Of a DNA stretch of 64,000 nucleotides, positions 40,444-48,384 are shown in pieces (the stretch's first letter is position 1; the number at the start of each line of letters is the position of its first letter). Source of the stretch: Thermoleophilia bacterium (lineage in GTDB: Bacteria; Actinomycetota; Thermoleophilia; Gaiellales; SKUG01). Where the stretch lies: positions 171,255 through 235,254 of the forward strand of contig JAOPYQ010000009.1 in NCBI GenBank assembly GCA_025964555.1. Reading direction: 5' to 3'. The position numbers and the translations under genes are program-made. The notes below the pieces were generated by a model that did no database searches, was not told the DNA's origin, and worked only from the letters and a program-made list of their open reading frames with translations.

Positions 40444-41319
40444 TCAGGTCATGGCGAGCACCACGACGCCGGCGATCGCGAGCACGACGCCGGCCAGCTG
40501 CGTGCGTCCGAGCTTCTCGCCGAGCACCACGTGCGCGAGCGCGCTCGTCACCGCCGGGTAGAGCGTGCCGAGCACCGCGACGATCTCCAGCTCGCCGAGC
40601 GCCGCGGCAACCGCGAACGTGAAGTTGGCTCCCGTGTCGAAGAGCCCGATCGCGGCGAAGCCCGCGGCCTGACGCGGGGTCGCGTGCGCCCAGGGCCGCG
40701 TGCGCGTGAAGAGCACGGCGATCGCGAGCGCGGCGAAGCTGCCGACGCGGATGCCGGCGGTGGCGGCCAGCGCGGTGAGCGCGTTGTCGCCGGCGGCGTA
40801 GTCCATCGCCACGAAGATGATCCCGAACCCGGTCGCGGCGATGAGGCACAGGCCCAGGGTCGCTGGCGCGATGCGGGTGGCGACGTTCGAGTCGTCGTTG
40901 GTGCCTTCACCGGCGGATGCGAGCACGACGCCGAGGATCGCGAGCACGATGCCGACGAGCACCATCGTCGAGGGTGGCGCGCCCGTGGCGAGTCCCACGG
41001 CGACCGGGATGAGTACGCCTGCCGCGGCGATCGGTGGCACGACGCTCATCGGTCCGATCGCGAGCGCCTTGTAGAACGCGCCGAGCGCGATCACGCCTGC
41101 CATGCCGCCGCCTGCGCCGATGAGCAGCGCGCGCGGGTCCAGGTCGAGCGCGCCGAGTGCGATCGCGATCGCGACGGCCGACCACACGAGCAGCACCATC
41201 GCAGCCTGCGACCAGAACAGGACGACGAGCACGGCGTGGTTGCGCGACGCGCGCCCTCCGAGGAAGTCGCCCGTTCCCCAGAGCACGCTCGAGGTGAGTG
41301 CCAGCAGCGGCGCGAGCAT
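40444..41319 (-). CDS. EamA/DMT-superfamily transporter
   Basis: A 291-aa membrane protein with ten hydrophobic helices in two repeats, the arrangement of drug/metabolite transporters (RhaT/EamA). The first half begins TSSVLWGTGDFLGGRASRNH and the second half ends YPAVTSALAHVVLGEKLGRT, both EamA signatures. It should move a small metabolite across the membrane, direction and substrate unknown. Its stop lies next to a gene-free 190-base stretch. It follows the HhH-GPD gene by five bases in the same direction, so the two are probably co-transcribed. Confidence 0.88.
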   Translation of the reverse strand: MLAPLLALTSSVLWGTGDFLGGRASRNHAVLVVLFWSQAAMVLLVWSAVAIAIALGALDLDPRALLIGAGGGMAGVIALGAFYKALAIGPMSVVPPIAAAGVLIPVAVGLATGAPPSTMVLVGIVLAILGVVLASAGEGTNDDSNVATRIAPATLGLCLIAATGFGIIFVAMDYAAGDNALTALAATAGIRVGSFAALAIAVLFTRTRPWAHATPRQAAGFAAIGLFDTGANFTFAVAAALGELEIVAVLGTLYPAVTSALAHVVLGEKLGRTQLAGVVLAIAGVVVLAMT

Positions 41320-41323
41320 GGTG

Positions 41324-41923
41324 TCAGTCGCCGGCGGCGGCGCGCAGCGCCGCCTTGTGCGCGCGCTTCTTCGTCTGGTACGCCTTGAGCGCCTCGGGCG
41401 AGTCCACGTCGCCGAGCGTGCCGTACTCGCTCGTGCTCTGGGTCCAACCGTCGATCGCGACGCCGCACTGCTGCACGAGAATGGACGAGAAGCTCGTCAG
41501 CTTGCCCTTCCCGAGGCCGGGGATCTTCGTGAGGCGACGGCCCAGGTCGTCGATGTCGTCGGCCTCCCACCAGATGCGCGCGGCGTTGCCGCCGTACTCG
41601 TCGGTGACGATCTGCATCGCCTCGCGCACGCGCTTGGCCATCGCGGACGGGAAGCGGTGCAGCGCGGGCTTGTCGGCGAACGCAGCCTCGAGCTGCTCGA
41701 GCGGCATCGCCGCGAGCTCGGCCGGCTTGAGGGTACCCACGCGATCCTTGAGGTCGGCCGGTCCCTTGAACGCCTTCTGCACCGTGACCTGCTGGTCGAG
41801 GATGAACCCGATCAGGAAGGCGTTGGGGTCCTGGGCGAGCAGGCGGCAGTGCGCCTCGTCATCGGTCAGCCACAGGTGCTTCGAGGTGGTCGAGGTCTTC
41901 GTCGGTACCTTGGTTCGGGCCAT
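41324..41923 (-). CDS. HhH-GPD family base-excision repair-like protein
   Basis: A 199-aa protein of the uncharacterised actinobacterial HhH-GPD group. LIGFILDQQVTVQKAFKGP matches the glycosylase core helix, and IPGLGKGKLTSFSSILVQQ is the helix-hairpin-helix. The usual catalytic aspartate of GPD proteins is not obvious after the hairpin (the sequence reads CGVAIDGW), and the GPD loop is short. The family is predicted to act on damaged DNA, but no substrate is proven. It precedes the EamA gene by five bases. Confidence 0.8.
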   Translation of the reverse strand: MARTKVPTKTSTTSKHLWLTDDEAHCRLLAQDPNAFLIGFILDQQVTVQKAFKGPADLKDRVGTLKPAELAAMPLEQLEAAFADKPALHRFPSAMAKRVREAMQIVTDEYGGNAARIWWEADDIDDLGRRLTKIPGLGKGKLTSFSSILVQQCGVAIDGWTQSTSEYGTLGDVDSPEALKAYQTKKRAHKAALRAAAGD

Positions 41924-41959
41924 GCGCCGATGCTACCGCGCCTGCGAGTGCCCCGGGCG

Positions 41960-43096
41960 TCAGGTTCCGGGCTGGCCCGGGGCCATCACCGCGGCGGCGG
42001 GCGACGTGCCCATCGGCGACGTGCCCATCGGCGACGAGCCGACGGGCGACGTGCCCATCGGCGACGTGCCCATCGGCGACGAGCCGACGGTCGACGATCC
42101 CGTGATCGGCTGGCCGGCGAGCTGCGCCGCGCCAGGCAGGCGCTTGCGGCCGCCGGCGACGCCCGGATTCACGGCGGGCGCGGTTCCGAGCACCGGTCGC
42201 GCCTGCGACGTAGTGATGAGCTGCGTGGCAACGGTCGTCGCCAGCTTCGCGCCAGCGAGCACGTCGGTGGGGAAGTGAACTCCCGCGTACACGCGCGCCC
42301 ACGAGGCTTCCTGCGCCATGCCCATGAACTCTGCCTTGCGGTCGGGCATGAGGTGGCTCAGCACGAGGCCGGCAGCGAACGCCGCGCTGGTGTGGCCGGA
42401 CGGGTAGCTCGGGTTGTTGCCGGGCTTGTCGACGGCGAGCTTGAGGGTCTCGTCGACGGCGAAGGGGCGCTTGCGCAGGTTCGCGGACTTGCCCGTCTGC
42501 GTGACGTTGTTCACCATCATGAGCGCGTCGTGCATGAGCTTCGTCGCCGCGCGCGCCTGGGCCGGACCGACCTTCTTGAGGTAGTCGCCGAGCATGGCGA
42601 TCCACTCGTCGGTGAGCCCGTGCTTGGACCAGTACTTCGCGCGTGCGACGCCGGCGTCGGTGCGACCGTCGGCAACCTTGTGGAGGTAGGCGAGCTCCTC
42701 CGAGTCGTCCTTCGGTGCGAACGCCATCTTGAGCAGCGCCCAGTCCGGCACCATCCACCGCTCCGACGGCGTGTGCTCCTTCGCGAACGACACTGCGTCC
42801 GTGCGCCCTTCAGCGACGGCCTGGTCGAGCTTGGCGAGGAACTCCGCGGGAACGATCAGCTTCTCGCCCTCGATCGCGCCCGCCACTGCGCCGGTGGGCG
42901 CGGCCGCTGCCGCCGGGCCGATCCCCGCTGCGAGCGGGTTGGCCAGCGGGTTGGCCAGCGGGTTGTCGAGCGAGGCACCCTCGGGCGCCGCGAGTGCGCC
43001 GACGAACGCCGCCTGCACGTCTGCGGGCGCGGCTGCGGGACCGGGCTGCACGGTGGCGACCGGAATGCGAGTACCAGCGAGGGAAACTGCCGTCAT
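41960..43096 (-). CDS. PAP2/vanadium haloperoxidase-like protein with repeat tail
   Basis: The product is 378 aa. The acid phosphatase/haloperoxidase core has K-x6-R-P (KSANLRKRP), PSGHTS, and a third motif ARVYAGVHFPTDV with the Arg, His and Asp. The N-terminal 60 residues are Ala/Pro-rich with two NPLA repeats; no signal peptide is evident. The last 60 residues are TSPMG/SSPMG repeats encoded by a perfect 45-bp duplication. The likely reaction is phosphate removal or halide oxidation; PAP2 phosphatase is more probable. An alternative ATG lies at 43147. The 206-base leader carries two copies of the 25-nt motif. Confidence 0.82.
   Translation of the reverse strand: MTAVSLAGTRIPVATVQPGPAAAPADVQAAFVGALAAPEGASLDNPLANPLANPLAAGIGPAAAAAPTGAVAGAIEGEKLIVPAEFLAKLDQAVAEGRTDAVSFAKEHTPSERWMVPDWALLKMAFAPKDDSEELAYLHKVADGRTDAGVARAKYWSKHGLTDEWIAMLGDYLKKVGPAQARAATKLMHDALMMVNNVTQTGKSANLRKRPFAVDETLKLAVDKPGNNPSYPSGHTSAAFAAGLVLSHLMPDRKAEFMGMAQEASWARVYAGVHFPTDVLAGAKLATTVATQLITTSQARPVLGTAPAVNPGVAGGRKRLPGAAQLAGQPITGSSTVGSSPMGTSPMGTSPVGSSPMGTSPMGTSPAAAVMAPGQPGT
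42001..42090 (-). repeat. 15-bp tandem repeat with a perfect 45-bp duplication
   Basis: Six 15-bp units in the order A-A-B-A-A-B (A ends CCCATCG, B ends CCGACGG). Bases 42001-42045 and 42046-42090 are identical. They encode the Gly-Thr/Ser-Ser-Pro-Met tail of the PAP2-like protein. Confidence 0.9.
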
Positions 43097-43199
43097 GCCT
43101 GCAGGTCGAATCCCTGCGCCGCGTCGAACGGCGCCGTGCCCTGCCATGGCCGCGTCGTGCCGCCGCCGTGGCCGGGTCGGGCGCCGACCGCGCTCGACT

Positions 43200-43224
43200 G
43201 TCGCAGCTCACCTCCAAGTGCTGG
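43200..43224 (-). promoter_or_regulatory. 25-nt motif, copy C
   Basis: On the minus strand it reads CCAGCACTTGGAGGTGA and then GCTGCGAC. It is 62 bases from copy B and lies in the PAP2-like gene leader. CCCCCA and TGGAGG form a near-dyad. The embedded start codon is TTG. Confidence 0.5.
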
Positions 43225-43261
43225 GGGTACGTCGCGACGCTTGCCAGGACCGGTCGGAAGC

Positions 43262-43286
43262 GTTGCAGTCCACCTCCACATGCTGG
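43262..43286 (-). promoter_or_regulatory. 25-nt motif, copy B
   Basis: On the minus strand it reads CCAGCATGTGGAGGTGG and then ACTGCAAC. CCTCCA and TGGAGG form a perfect dyad around five bases. The embedded start codon is GTG and opens a 21-codon frame that ends at copy C. Confidence 0.5.
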
Positions 43287-43302
43287 AGGCGCGCTGCGTC
43301 GG

Positions 43303-44559
43303 TCAGTCGCCGCCGAGCAGACCGAAGTCCGGCAGCTGCAGTGCGCCGGCTCCCGACGGGCCGGGGCCGACCATCGCCGGGTTGCCGCCCTGCTCGAGCA
43401 GGAACTTGGTGACGTTCTGCGACCAGTGCGAGTTGAGTCCGGTCGGGTCGTTGGCTGCACCGACGGGGCAGTACTTCTGCTGGATGAGCGACACGCTCGT
43501 GCGCCCCTCGTCGAGGTAGTACCCGCGCAGGCCCTCGGTGACGGTGTCGATGCCGTCGGCCCACGTGGCGAAGTCCGCAGGATCGTTCGGGCACGCCCAC
43601 CCCCACGCGTTGTTGGGTCCGCACGTGACCTGACCGAAGCTCGACTCCGCGCCCGAGATCGCGACGAGCAGTCGCGGGTCGACGCGCCAGCGGATCGCGC
43701 TCGCCATGAACGCCGCTCCCTGTCCGGTCATCGGCGACCCCTTGCTCGCCAGGTACGCATCGATGCCTGCCGCCGTCGGCGGACCCGATGCAGCGACGAA
43801 CGGCGAGCTGGAGACCAGCGCACCCGGCGCTCCACCCGTCGAGGCGGCCAAGGATCCCGCCAACGACGCCGTCGCCGCTGCTGCCGCGCGCTCCTTGTCG
43901 ATGCGTCGCTGCTCAGCCTCCGCCTGCTGCTGCTCGCGTGCCTCGGCGTGCGCCGATCGGATGGCGTCGCGTCGCTGCTGCTCGGAGCGCAGGTCCACCA
44001 GCTGTGACTGGATGTAGGAGAGCTTCGTGATGAGCCGAGCGCGCTCGACCGCGGACACGTCCAGGTTCACCTCGGCGGTGTCGAGCGAGTCGACGAGGCT
44101 GAGGTGGTAGGAGCCGACTGCGTCGGCCACGCGAGCCCGGTCGGCTGCCTCCGACAGGCTCCCAGCCGACAGCACCTGCGTGATCACGTCGCCGCCGACG
44201 CTGCCCTGCTTGTAGCTCTCGGCCATGAACTCACCGAGCATCCGCCGGGCGACGTCGCGCTCGCGCACGATCGCGTCGCGGCGAAAGTCGGAGCGCAGCA
44301 TGCGTTCGCCGATCGCGGTCGCCTCGGTCTCGATCGTGGTGACCTGCCGGTTCAGCTCAGCGTCGCTCATCGCCCGCAGCTCGGCGTCGCGCTGCTTGGT
44401 CATCGTGGCGGCGTTCGCGGTCGAGCCGCTCATGGCGAGCGTCGATCCGAGCGCCAGCAGCAGCGCCACGGCCAGCACGAGCGCACACCCGGTCGCCGCG
44501 AGCACCGAGCGGCCGGTGATCGCGCGTCGGTCGAACTGCTCGCGCGCGTGGAACTCCAT
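43303..44559 (-). CDS. coiled-coil peptidoglycan hydrolase-like exported protein
   Basis: A 418-aa protein. An N-terminal signal anchor (VLAATGCALVLAVALLLALG) is followed by a long coiled coil (residues 55-230), as in cell-division-linked amidase activators and NlpC/P60 proteins. After an Ala/Ser linker the C-terminal 160 residues form a lysozyme-like domain: VDPRLLVAISGAESSFGQ, followed by NNAWGWACPND, resembles the glucosaminidase or transglycosylase core with a catalytic Glu. It should remodel peptidoglycan outside the membrane. It is upstream of the PAP2-like gene in the same direction. Confidence 0.78.
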   Translation of the reverse strand: MEFHAREQFDRRAITGRSVLAATGCALVLAVALLLALGSTLAMSGSTANAATMTKQRDAELRAMSDAELNRQVTTIETEATAIGERMLRSDFRRDAIVRERDVARRMLGEFMAESYKQGSVGGDVITQVLSAGSLSEAADRARVADAVGSYHLSLVDSLDTAEVNLDVSAVERARLITKLSYIQSQLVDLRSEQQRRDAIRSAHAEAREQQQAEAEQRRIDKERAAAAATASLAGSLAASTGGAPGALVSSSPFVAASGPPTAAGIDAYLASKGSPMTGQGAAFMASAIRWRVDPRLLVAISGAESSFGQVTCGPNNAWGWACPNDPADFATWADGIDTVTEGLRGYYLDEGRTSVSLIQQKYCPVGAANDPTGLNSHWSQNVTKFLLEQGGNPAMVGPGPSGAGALQLPDFGLLGGD

Positions 44560-44744
44560 CGCTCGCGAGATCGGCAGCCCCCTGCTCGACGTGAATCGGT
44601 CGGATCGTGCGGCGCAACGTGCAAGCGGGGGTCAGCATCGGCGCTGCGTCGCGAATCCCGATCGACGCCCGAATCGGCGCCTGACATGGACGAATCCCTC
44701 GCATCCATGGCGAACACCCCGATCGGGGCCCCTTCGAGCCAGTT

Positions 44745-44806
44745 GTAGTTGCGCGATCAACCTTCTCCGACTACAGTCAGGGAGACACGTAGTTGCGCAC
44801 GCAACC
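44745..44806. promoter_or_regulatory. two GTAGTTGCGC sites before the YceI operon
   Basis: GTAGTTGCGC occurs at 44745 and 44789. The second continues to a perfect dyad, GTTGCG-CA-CGCAAC (44792-44805); the first is degenerate (GTTG, CAAC). The TAGTTGC half is typical of MarR-family operators. The second site is 25 bases before the YceI start. Confidence 0.65.
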
Positions 44807-44830
44807 AATACCCTCGAAAAGGAACACCAC

Positions 44831-45379
44831 ATGACCACAGCAACCGCACCCTCGATCGTCGCCGGCACCTACGCAGCCGACCCGGTCCACTCCGTCGTGA
44901 ACTTCAAGGTGCGCCACTTCGGCATCACCTGGCTGCGTGGCGGCTTCTCCAACTTCGACATCAAGCTCGTCGCCGGCGAGGACGGCGCACTCACGCTCGA
45001 GGGCTCGACCCCGGTCCAGGACATCGAGTTCCCGAACGAGCAGCTGCACGGGCACCTCATGAGCCCCGACTTCTTCGACGCCGAGCTGCACCCCACGCTC
45101 TCGTTCACGTCGCAGGACGTCACGCTCGCCGAAGGTGGCGAGGCGACCGTCGTCGGTGAGCTGACGATGCGCGGCACGACCAAGCCGGTGACCCTCGCGG
45201 GCACCTGGAGCGGTCCGGTCGAGGACATGGGCGGCGCACAGCGCATCGGCCTGGAACTCGCGGGCGAGGTCGATCGCAACGACTTCGGCATCGCATGGGC
45301 AGCCAAGCTGGCTGGTGGTCAGGACGTGCTCGGTCGAACCGTGCGCATCGAGGGTGAGTTCGAGCTGGCACGCATCTGA
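44831..45379 (+). CDS. YceI-family lipocalin-like protein
   Basis: A 182-aa protein with the YceI barrel: GTYAADPVHSVVNFKVRHFG, the PVQDIEFPNEQLHGHLMSPD middle and the final RNDFGIAWAAKLAGG. It binds isoprenoid-like hydrophobic molecules in family members. There is no signal peptide, so it is cytoplasmic like many actinobacterial forms. AAAGGA precedes the ATG. The stop overlaps the next start (TGATG). Upstream dyads suggest a MarR-type repressor responding to oxidants or phenolic compounds. Confidence 0.92.
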   Translation: MTTATAPSIVAGTYAADPVHSVVNFKVRHFGITWLRGGFSNFDIKLVAGEDGALTLEGSTPVQDIEFPNEQLHGHLMSPDFFDAELHPTLSFTSQDVTLAEGGEATVVGELTMRGTTKPVTLAGTWSGPVEDMGGAQRIGLELAGEVDRNDFGIAWAAKLAGGQDVLGRTVRIEGEFELARI

Positions 45380-46020
45380 TGACCACCCACGCTCCCATTC
45401 GTATCCTGGGAGTCGCGGGGAGCCTGCGCGAGGCGTCGATCAATCGACGCCTCGCCAGGCTTGCCGGCCGGCTCGTTCCAGACGGCGTCGAGTACGTCGA
45501 GTTTGACGGCCTGAGCGCAGTCGAGCCCTACGACGAGGACGTCGAAGCCGACGGCTTCCCCGAAGGCGCCGCGCGCTTCGCCGCAGCGATCCGCGACGCC
45601 GATGGCGTCTTCATCGCCACCCCCGAGTACAACGGGTCGATCCCCGGCCAACTCAAGAACGCGCTCGACTGGGCCTCGCGCTCCGACGGCGCACGCGACG
45701 CGGTGAGCGGCCTGCAGGCAAGCCCGCTCTACGGGGTTCCGGTCGCGGTCGCGAGCGCCAGCAACGGCCAGTTCGGCGCGGTCTGGGCCCGTGACGAACT
45801 CGTGAAGGTCCTGCGCACCCAGGGTGCGCGCCCGATCAGCGAGCCGAGCGTCACCATCCCCGCGGGCGACCTCGCTTTCACCGACGACGGCACGCTCGCG
45901 AACGCAGAAGCGAACGAGCGCGTCCGCGAACTGCTCGACGAACTCGTGGCGATGGTCGTCATGCTGCGCGAGGCCCGCGCGAAGGCTGCGAACGCGAGCG
46001 CGACTGCTGCTGCATCCTGA
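45379..46020 (+). CDS. NADPH-dependent FMN reductase
   Basis: A 213-aa flavodoxin-fold reductase. GVAGSLREASINRRLARLAG binds FMN phosphate, and ATPEYNGSIPGQLKNALDW is the family signature next to the flavin ring. It transfers electrons from NADPH to FMN, quinones, azo dyes or chromate. Co-translated with YceI, it fits a response to electrophiles. The tail (AKAANASATAAAS) is Ala-rich and probably disordered. Confidence 0.92.
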   Translation: MTTHAPIRILGVAGSLREASINRRLARLAGRLVPDGVEYVEFDGLSAVEPYDEDVEADGFPEGAARFAAAIRDADGVFIATPEYNGSIPGQLKNALDWASRSDGARDAVSGLQASPLYGVPVAVASASNGQFGAVWARDELVKVLRTQGARPISEPSVTIPAGDLAFTDDGTLANAEANERVRELLDELVAMVVMLREARAKAANASATAAAS

Positions 46021-46038
46021 TCTGCCGGACCTGCGACA

Positions 46039-46590
46039 ATGCAGGGCATGCCGATCGTCTCCACCAACGCCGAGCGCGAAGACAACACGCCGGCGGTCGT
46101 CCCCCGCGGCCTCGATTCCCTGATGATCGTGCGCGGCACGTCCGCACACGTGCCGTACCTGCGGCGCCTCAAGGAAAACGTGATGCGCGACCGCTACCGC
46201 CCCGCACCCGACGAGGACGGGTTCGAACGGTGGCGCGAGGTGTACTGCACCGACGCGTACTTCAACGACATCATCGACGACGGCGAGGCCATGCTCCTGT
46301 GCATCGGCACGCTTCGTGATCCGGTCGGGATGGTCGTGCTGCGTCGCTCCGACGACCACCTGGAGATCGACGACCTGCTCGTGTCCGCACCGCGCCAGGG
46401 CGACGGTGCGCGCCTGCTCATCGCGGCGCTGCGCTACGCCGACGTGTGGCGCATCAAGGACGTGCACATCGACGTGTATCCGGGCCACGACGGCGCGGAG
46501 GCATTCCTCATGGAACACGGCTTCAAGATGGAGCGCGAGACCGAGAACGACCTCGGCCGCCCCATGAAGCGCTTCGAGCGCGCGGTCTAG
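46039..46590 (+). CDS. GNAT-family acetyltransferase
   Basis: A 183-aa protein; an ATG at 46048 is an equally possible start. The GNAT core is visible: LRDPVGMVVLRRSDDHLEID (strands 2-4), LLVSAPRQGDGARLLIAALR with the acetyl-CoA-binding Q/R-x-x-G-x-G/A loop, and AEAFLMEHGFKMERET at the C-terminus. The acceptor substrate is unknown. A five-base hairpin (CCTGC / GCAGG) overlaps the first ATG. It follows the FMN reductase by 18 bases and may be in the same transcript. Confidence 0.8.
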   Translation: MQGMPIVSTNAEREDNTPAVVPRGLDSLMIVRGTSAHVPYLRRLKENVMRDRYRPAPDEDGFERWREVYCTDAYFNDIIDDGEAMLLCIGTLRDPVGMVVLRRSDDHLEIDDLLVSAPRQGDGARLLIAALRYADVWRIKDVHIDVYPGHDGAEAFLMEHGFKMERETENDLGRPMKRFERAV

Positions 46591-46713
46591 CTCCCCCCCA
46601 TGACTCCAGCCGACGCGATCGGCTGAAACCGCAGCGCCGCCTCGCCCGACGTACTGGAGAGCCAGTGCGCCGGGGACGCGCACTGCAGGGGACTCAGGGG
46701 ACGCACAGCCACC

Positions 46714-47775
46714 ATGTCTTCGATGGATGCCGCAGCCAGGTCGATCGTCACGCGCGCCGAACAGGCCGTCCACGCAGGCGTGGACCTCACCGACGACTGG
46801 CACGCGCTCCTGCTCGACCGCCGACTCGGCAAGGCTGGCCCCTTCCAGAACGTGATCGACCAGCAGCTGCGCTTCAGGATCGTGGGCGACGGCCCGTTCC
46901 TCGAGCGGCTCGTGGTCGCCGACTCCCCGATCGCGCACACGGTGATCGGCCGCCCCGAGGTGCAGAAGGCGATCCGAGGAGCGATGGCGACGATCGATGC
47001 CGCCAAGGGCGCCAAGCAGCTCGAAGGCATCACCTTCTCCTACGACGAGGCCGGGTTCATCGCCAACCGCGCCGTGCAGGCGATGGTCGGCACGGCGGCG
47101 ACCGTCGACAACTTCCAGCAGGCGGTCGGCACCGCGACAACGCACGTGCTCGGCTTCCACGCGGTGCGCGCCGGCAACTGGATCCACATGGGGCCGGAGA
47201 AGAGCCGACCGTTCGTCGAGTTCTTCCGCGGCAGCACCACGCCCGAGACGCGCGAGGGGCTCGGCCGCTCGATCAAGACCCTGCTGCACGAGATCGCGCA
47301 CATCGTGACGCCGCGCGGCAAGGACGAGAAGCACCTGCGCTGGCTGAGCGAGGGCGTCGCCGAGACGTGGGCTCGCTGGCCCGGCAACATCAACGCCGCC
47401 GCGAAGCGCATGGGCGCACCCGCCCTCGCGGACTTCCACAAGGTCATCGACGCCGAGAACGAGAAGTACCCCGACCAGGCGAAGGTCCTCAGGACCCTGC
47501 TGCAGCTTGCAGGCGTCGACACGAACGACCCGAAGCAGCTGGCGACGTTCGAGGAGCTGTGCCAGACCGTCGGCGTGTCCGACATCCCGATGATCCTCGC
47601 GAGGCGCATCGACGAGCGTTTCCCGGGGATCTCGCGCACCGAGGTCCACAAGCTCATCATGAGCCTGTCCCCGAACGAGACGGACGTCGTGGTCGCGCCC
47701 GTCGAGGACCTCGCGAAGCGGGCCCGACAGCAGATCGTGCTGCCGCGCACGAACTCGGACGTGCAGCTCCCATAG
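46714..47775 (+). CDS. gluzincin-like metalloprotein (HEIAH)
   Basis: A 353-aa protein without a signal peptide. KTLLHEIAHIVTP holds HExxH at 192-196, and WLSEGVAETWA (210-220) gives the third ligand Glu, the E-x3-E pattern of gluzincins such as thermolysin relatives. N-terminal 185 residues are novel, with one hydrophobic stretch (ANRAVQAMVGTAATV). It is probably a zinc peptidase acting in the cytoplasm or exported by an unrecognised route. The leader contains a hairpin (ACTGG / CCAGT, 46653-46666). Neighbours are a GNAT gene and a CBS protein, neither of which suggests a substrate. Confidence 0.75.
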   Translation: MSSMDAAARSIVTRAEQAVHAGVDLTDDWHALLLDRRLGKAGPFQNVIDQQLRFRIVGDGPFLERLVVADSPIAHTVIGRPEVQKAIRGAMATIDAAKGAKQLEGITFSYDEAGFIANRAVQAMVGTAATVDNFQQAVGTATTHVLGFHAVRAGNWIHMGPEKSRPFVEFFRGSTTPETREGLGRSIKTLLHEIAHIVTPRGKDEKHLRWLSEGVAETWARWPGNINAAAKRMGAPALADFHKVIDAENEKYPDQAKVLRTLLQLAGVDTNDPKQLATFEELCQTVGVSDIPMILARRIDERFPGISRTEVHKLIMSLSPNETDVVVAPVEDLAKRARQQIVLPRTNSDVQLP

Positions 47776-47868
47776 TCTCGTGCCGCGCGCAGGTTTTGCG
47801 GCGCGGGCGCGGGACACCCTTCCTCGGACACGTCCCGATCGGGGCGACACCCACGGAAGGAACTCCGA

Positions 47869-48324
47869 ATGAACGTCCAGGACACGCTCGTGCGCGACGT
47901 GATGCACAAGGGCTGTACGTGCGTGAAGCACGACGCAACGCTGGTCGAGGCGGCCAAGCAGATGAGCGAGGAGTGCGTGGGAGCGCTGCCGATCTGTGGG
48001 CCCGACGACAAGCTCATCGGCATGCTGACCGACCGCGACATCGTCGTGCACTGCATCGCCGCCGACAAGGACCCCAGCACCTGCACCGCGGGCGAGCTCG
48101 CGAGCGGGCGCGTGATCTGGGTGAACGAGGACGCACCGATCCAGGAGGCGCTGGATGAGATGGAGACGCACCTGATCCGCCGCATCCCGGTGATCGATTC
48201 CGAGCGCCAGCTGTGCGGCATCATCGCGCAGGCCGACATCGCGATGCACCTGGACGGTGCCAAGACGGCGGAGCTCGTCGAGGTGATCTCCAAGGCCGAG
48301 CCGCGCCAGTCGCTGGCTTTCTAG
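47869..48324 (+). CDS. two-CBS-domain protein
   Basis: A 151-aa protein consisting of two CBS domains. The first reads LVRDVMHKGCTCVKHDATLV then GALPICGPDDKLIGMLTDRD, the second ASGRVIWVNEDAPIQEALDE then IRRIPVIDSERQLCGIIAQA. Paired CBS domains bind adenine nucleotides (AMP, ATP, SAM) and regulate partners. Actinobacterial stand-alone forms are often dormancy- or hypoxia-induced. A good AAGGA element precedes the ATG. No fused effector is present. Confidence 0.93.
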   Translation: MNVQDTLVRDVMHKGCTCVKHDATLVEAAKQMSEECVGALPICGPDDKLIGMLTDRDIVVHCIAADKDPSTCTAGELASGRVIWVNEDAPIQEALDEMETHLIRRIPVIDSERQLCGIIAQADIAMHLDGAKTAELVEVISKAEPRQSLAF

Positions 48325-48384
48325 GCGCAGTCATTCCGCGTCGGCTCCTGCGGAGTCGAACCCGAATGACCGCCTGACGCGTAG

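Noticed and set aside
46653..46666. Hairpin ACTGG/CCAGT before the gluzincin-like gene as a regulator site
   Set aside because: The five-base arms are short enough to arise by chance in this base composition; mentioned only with the gene.
45319..48249. A 976-codon open frame on the minus strand over the YceI to CBS genes
   Set aside because: It is the antisense of six well-supported genes. Its translation is rich in Arg, His and Ala without domain structure, as expected from high-G+C antisense frames.
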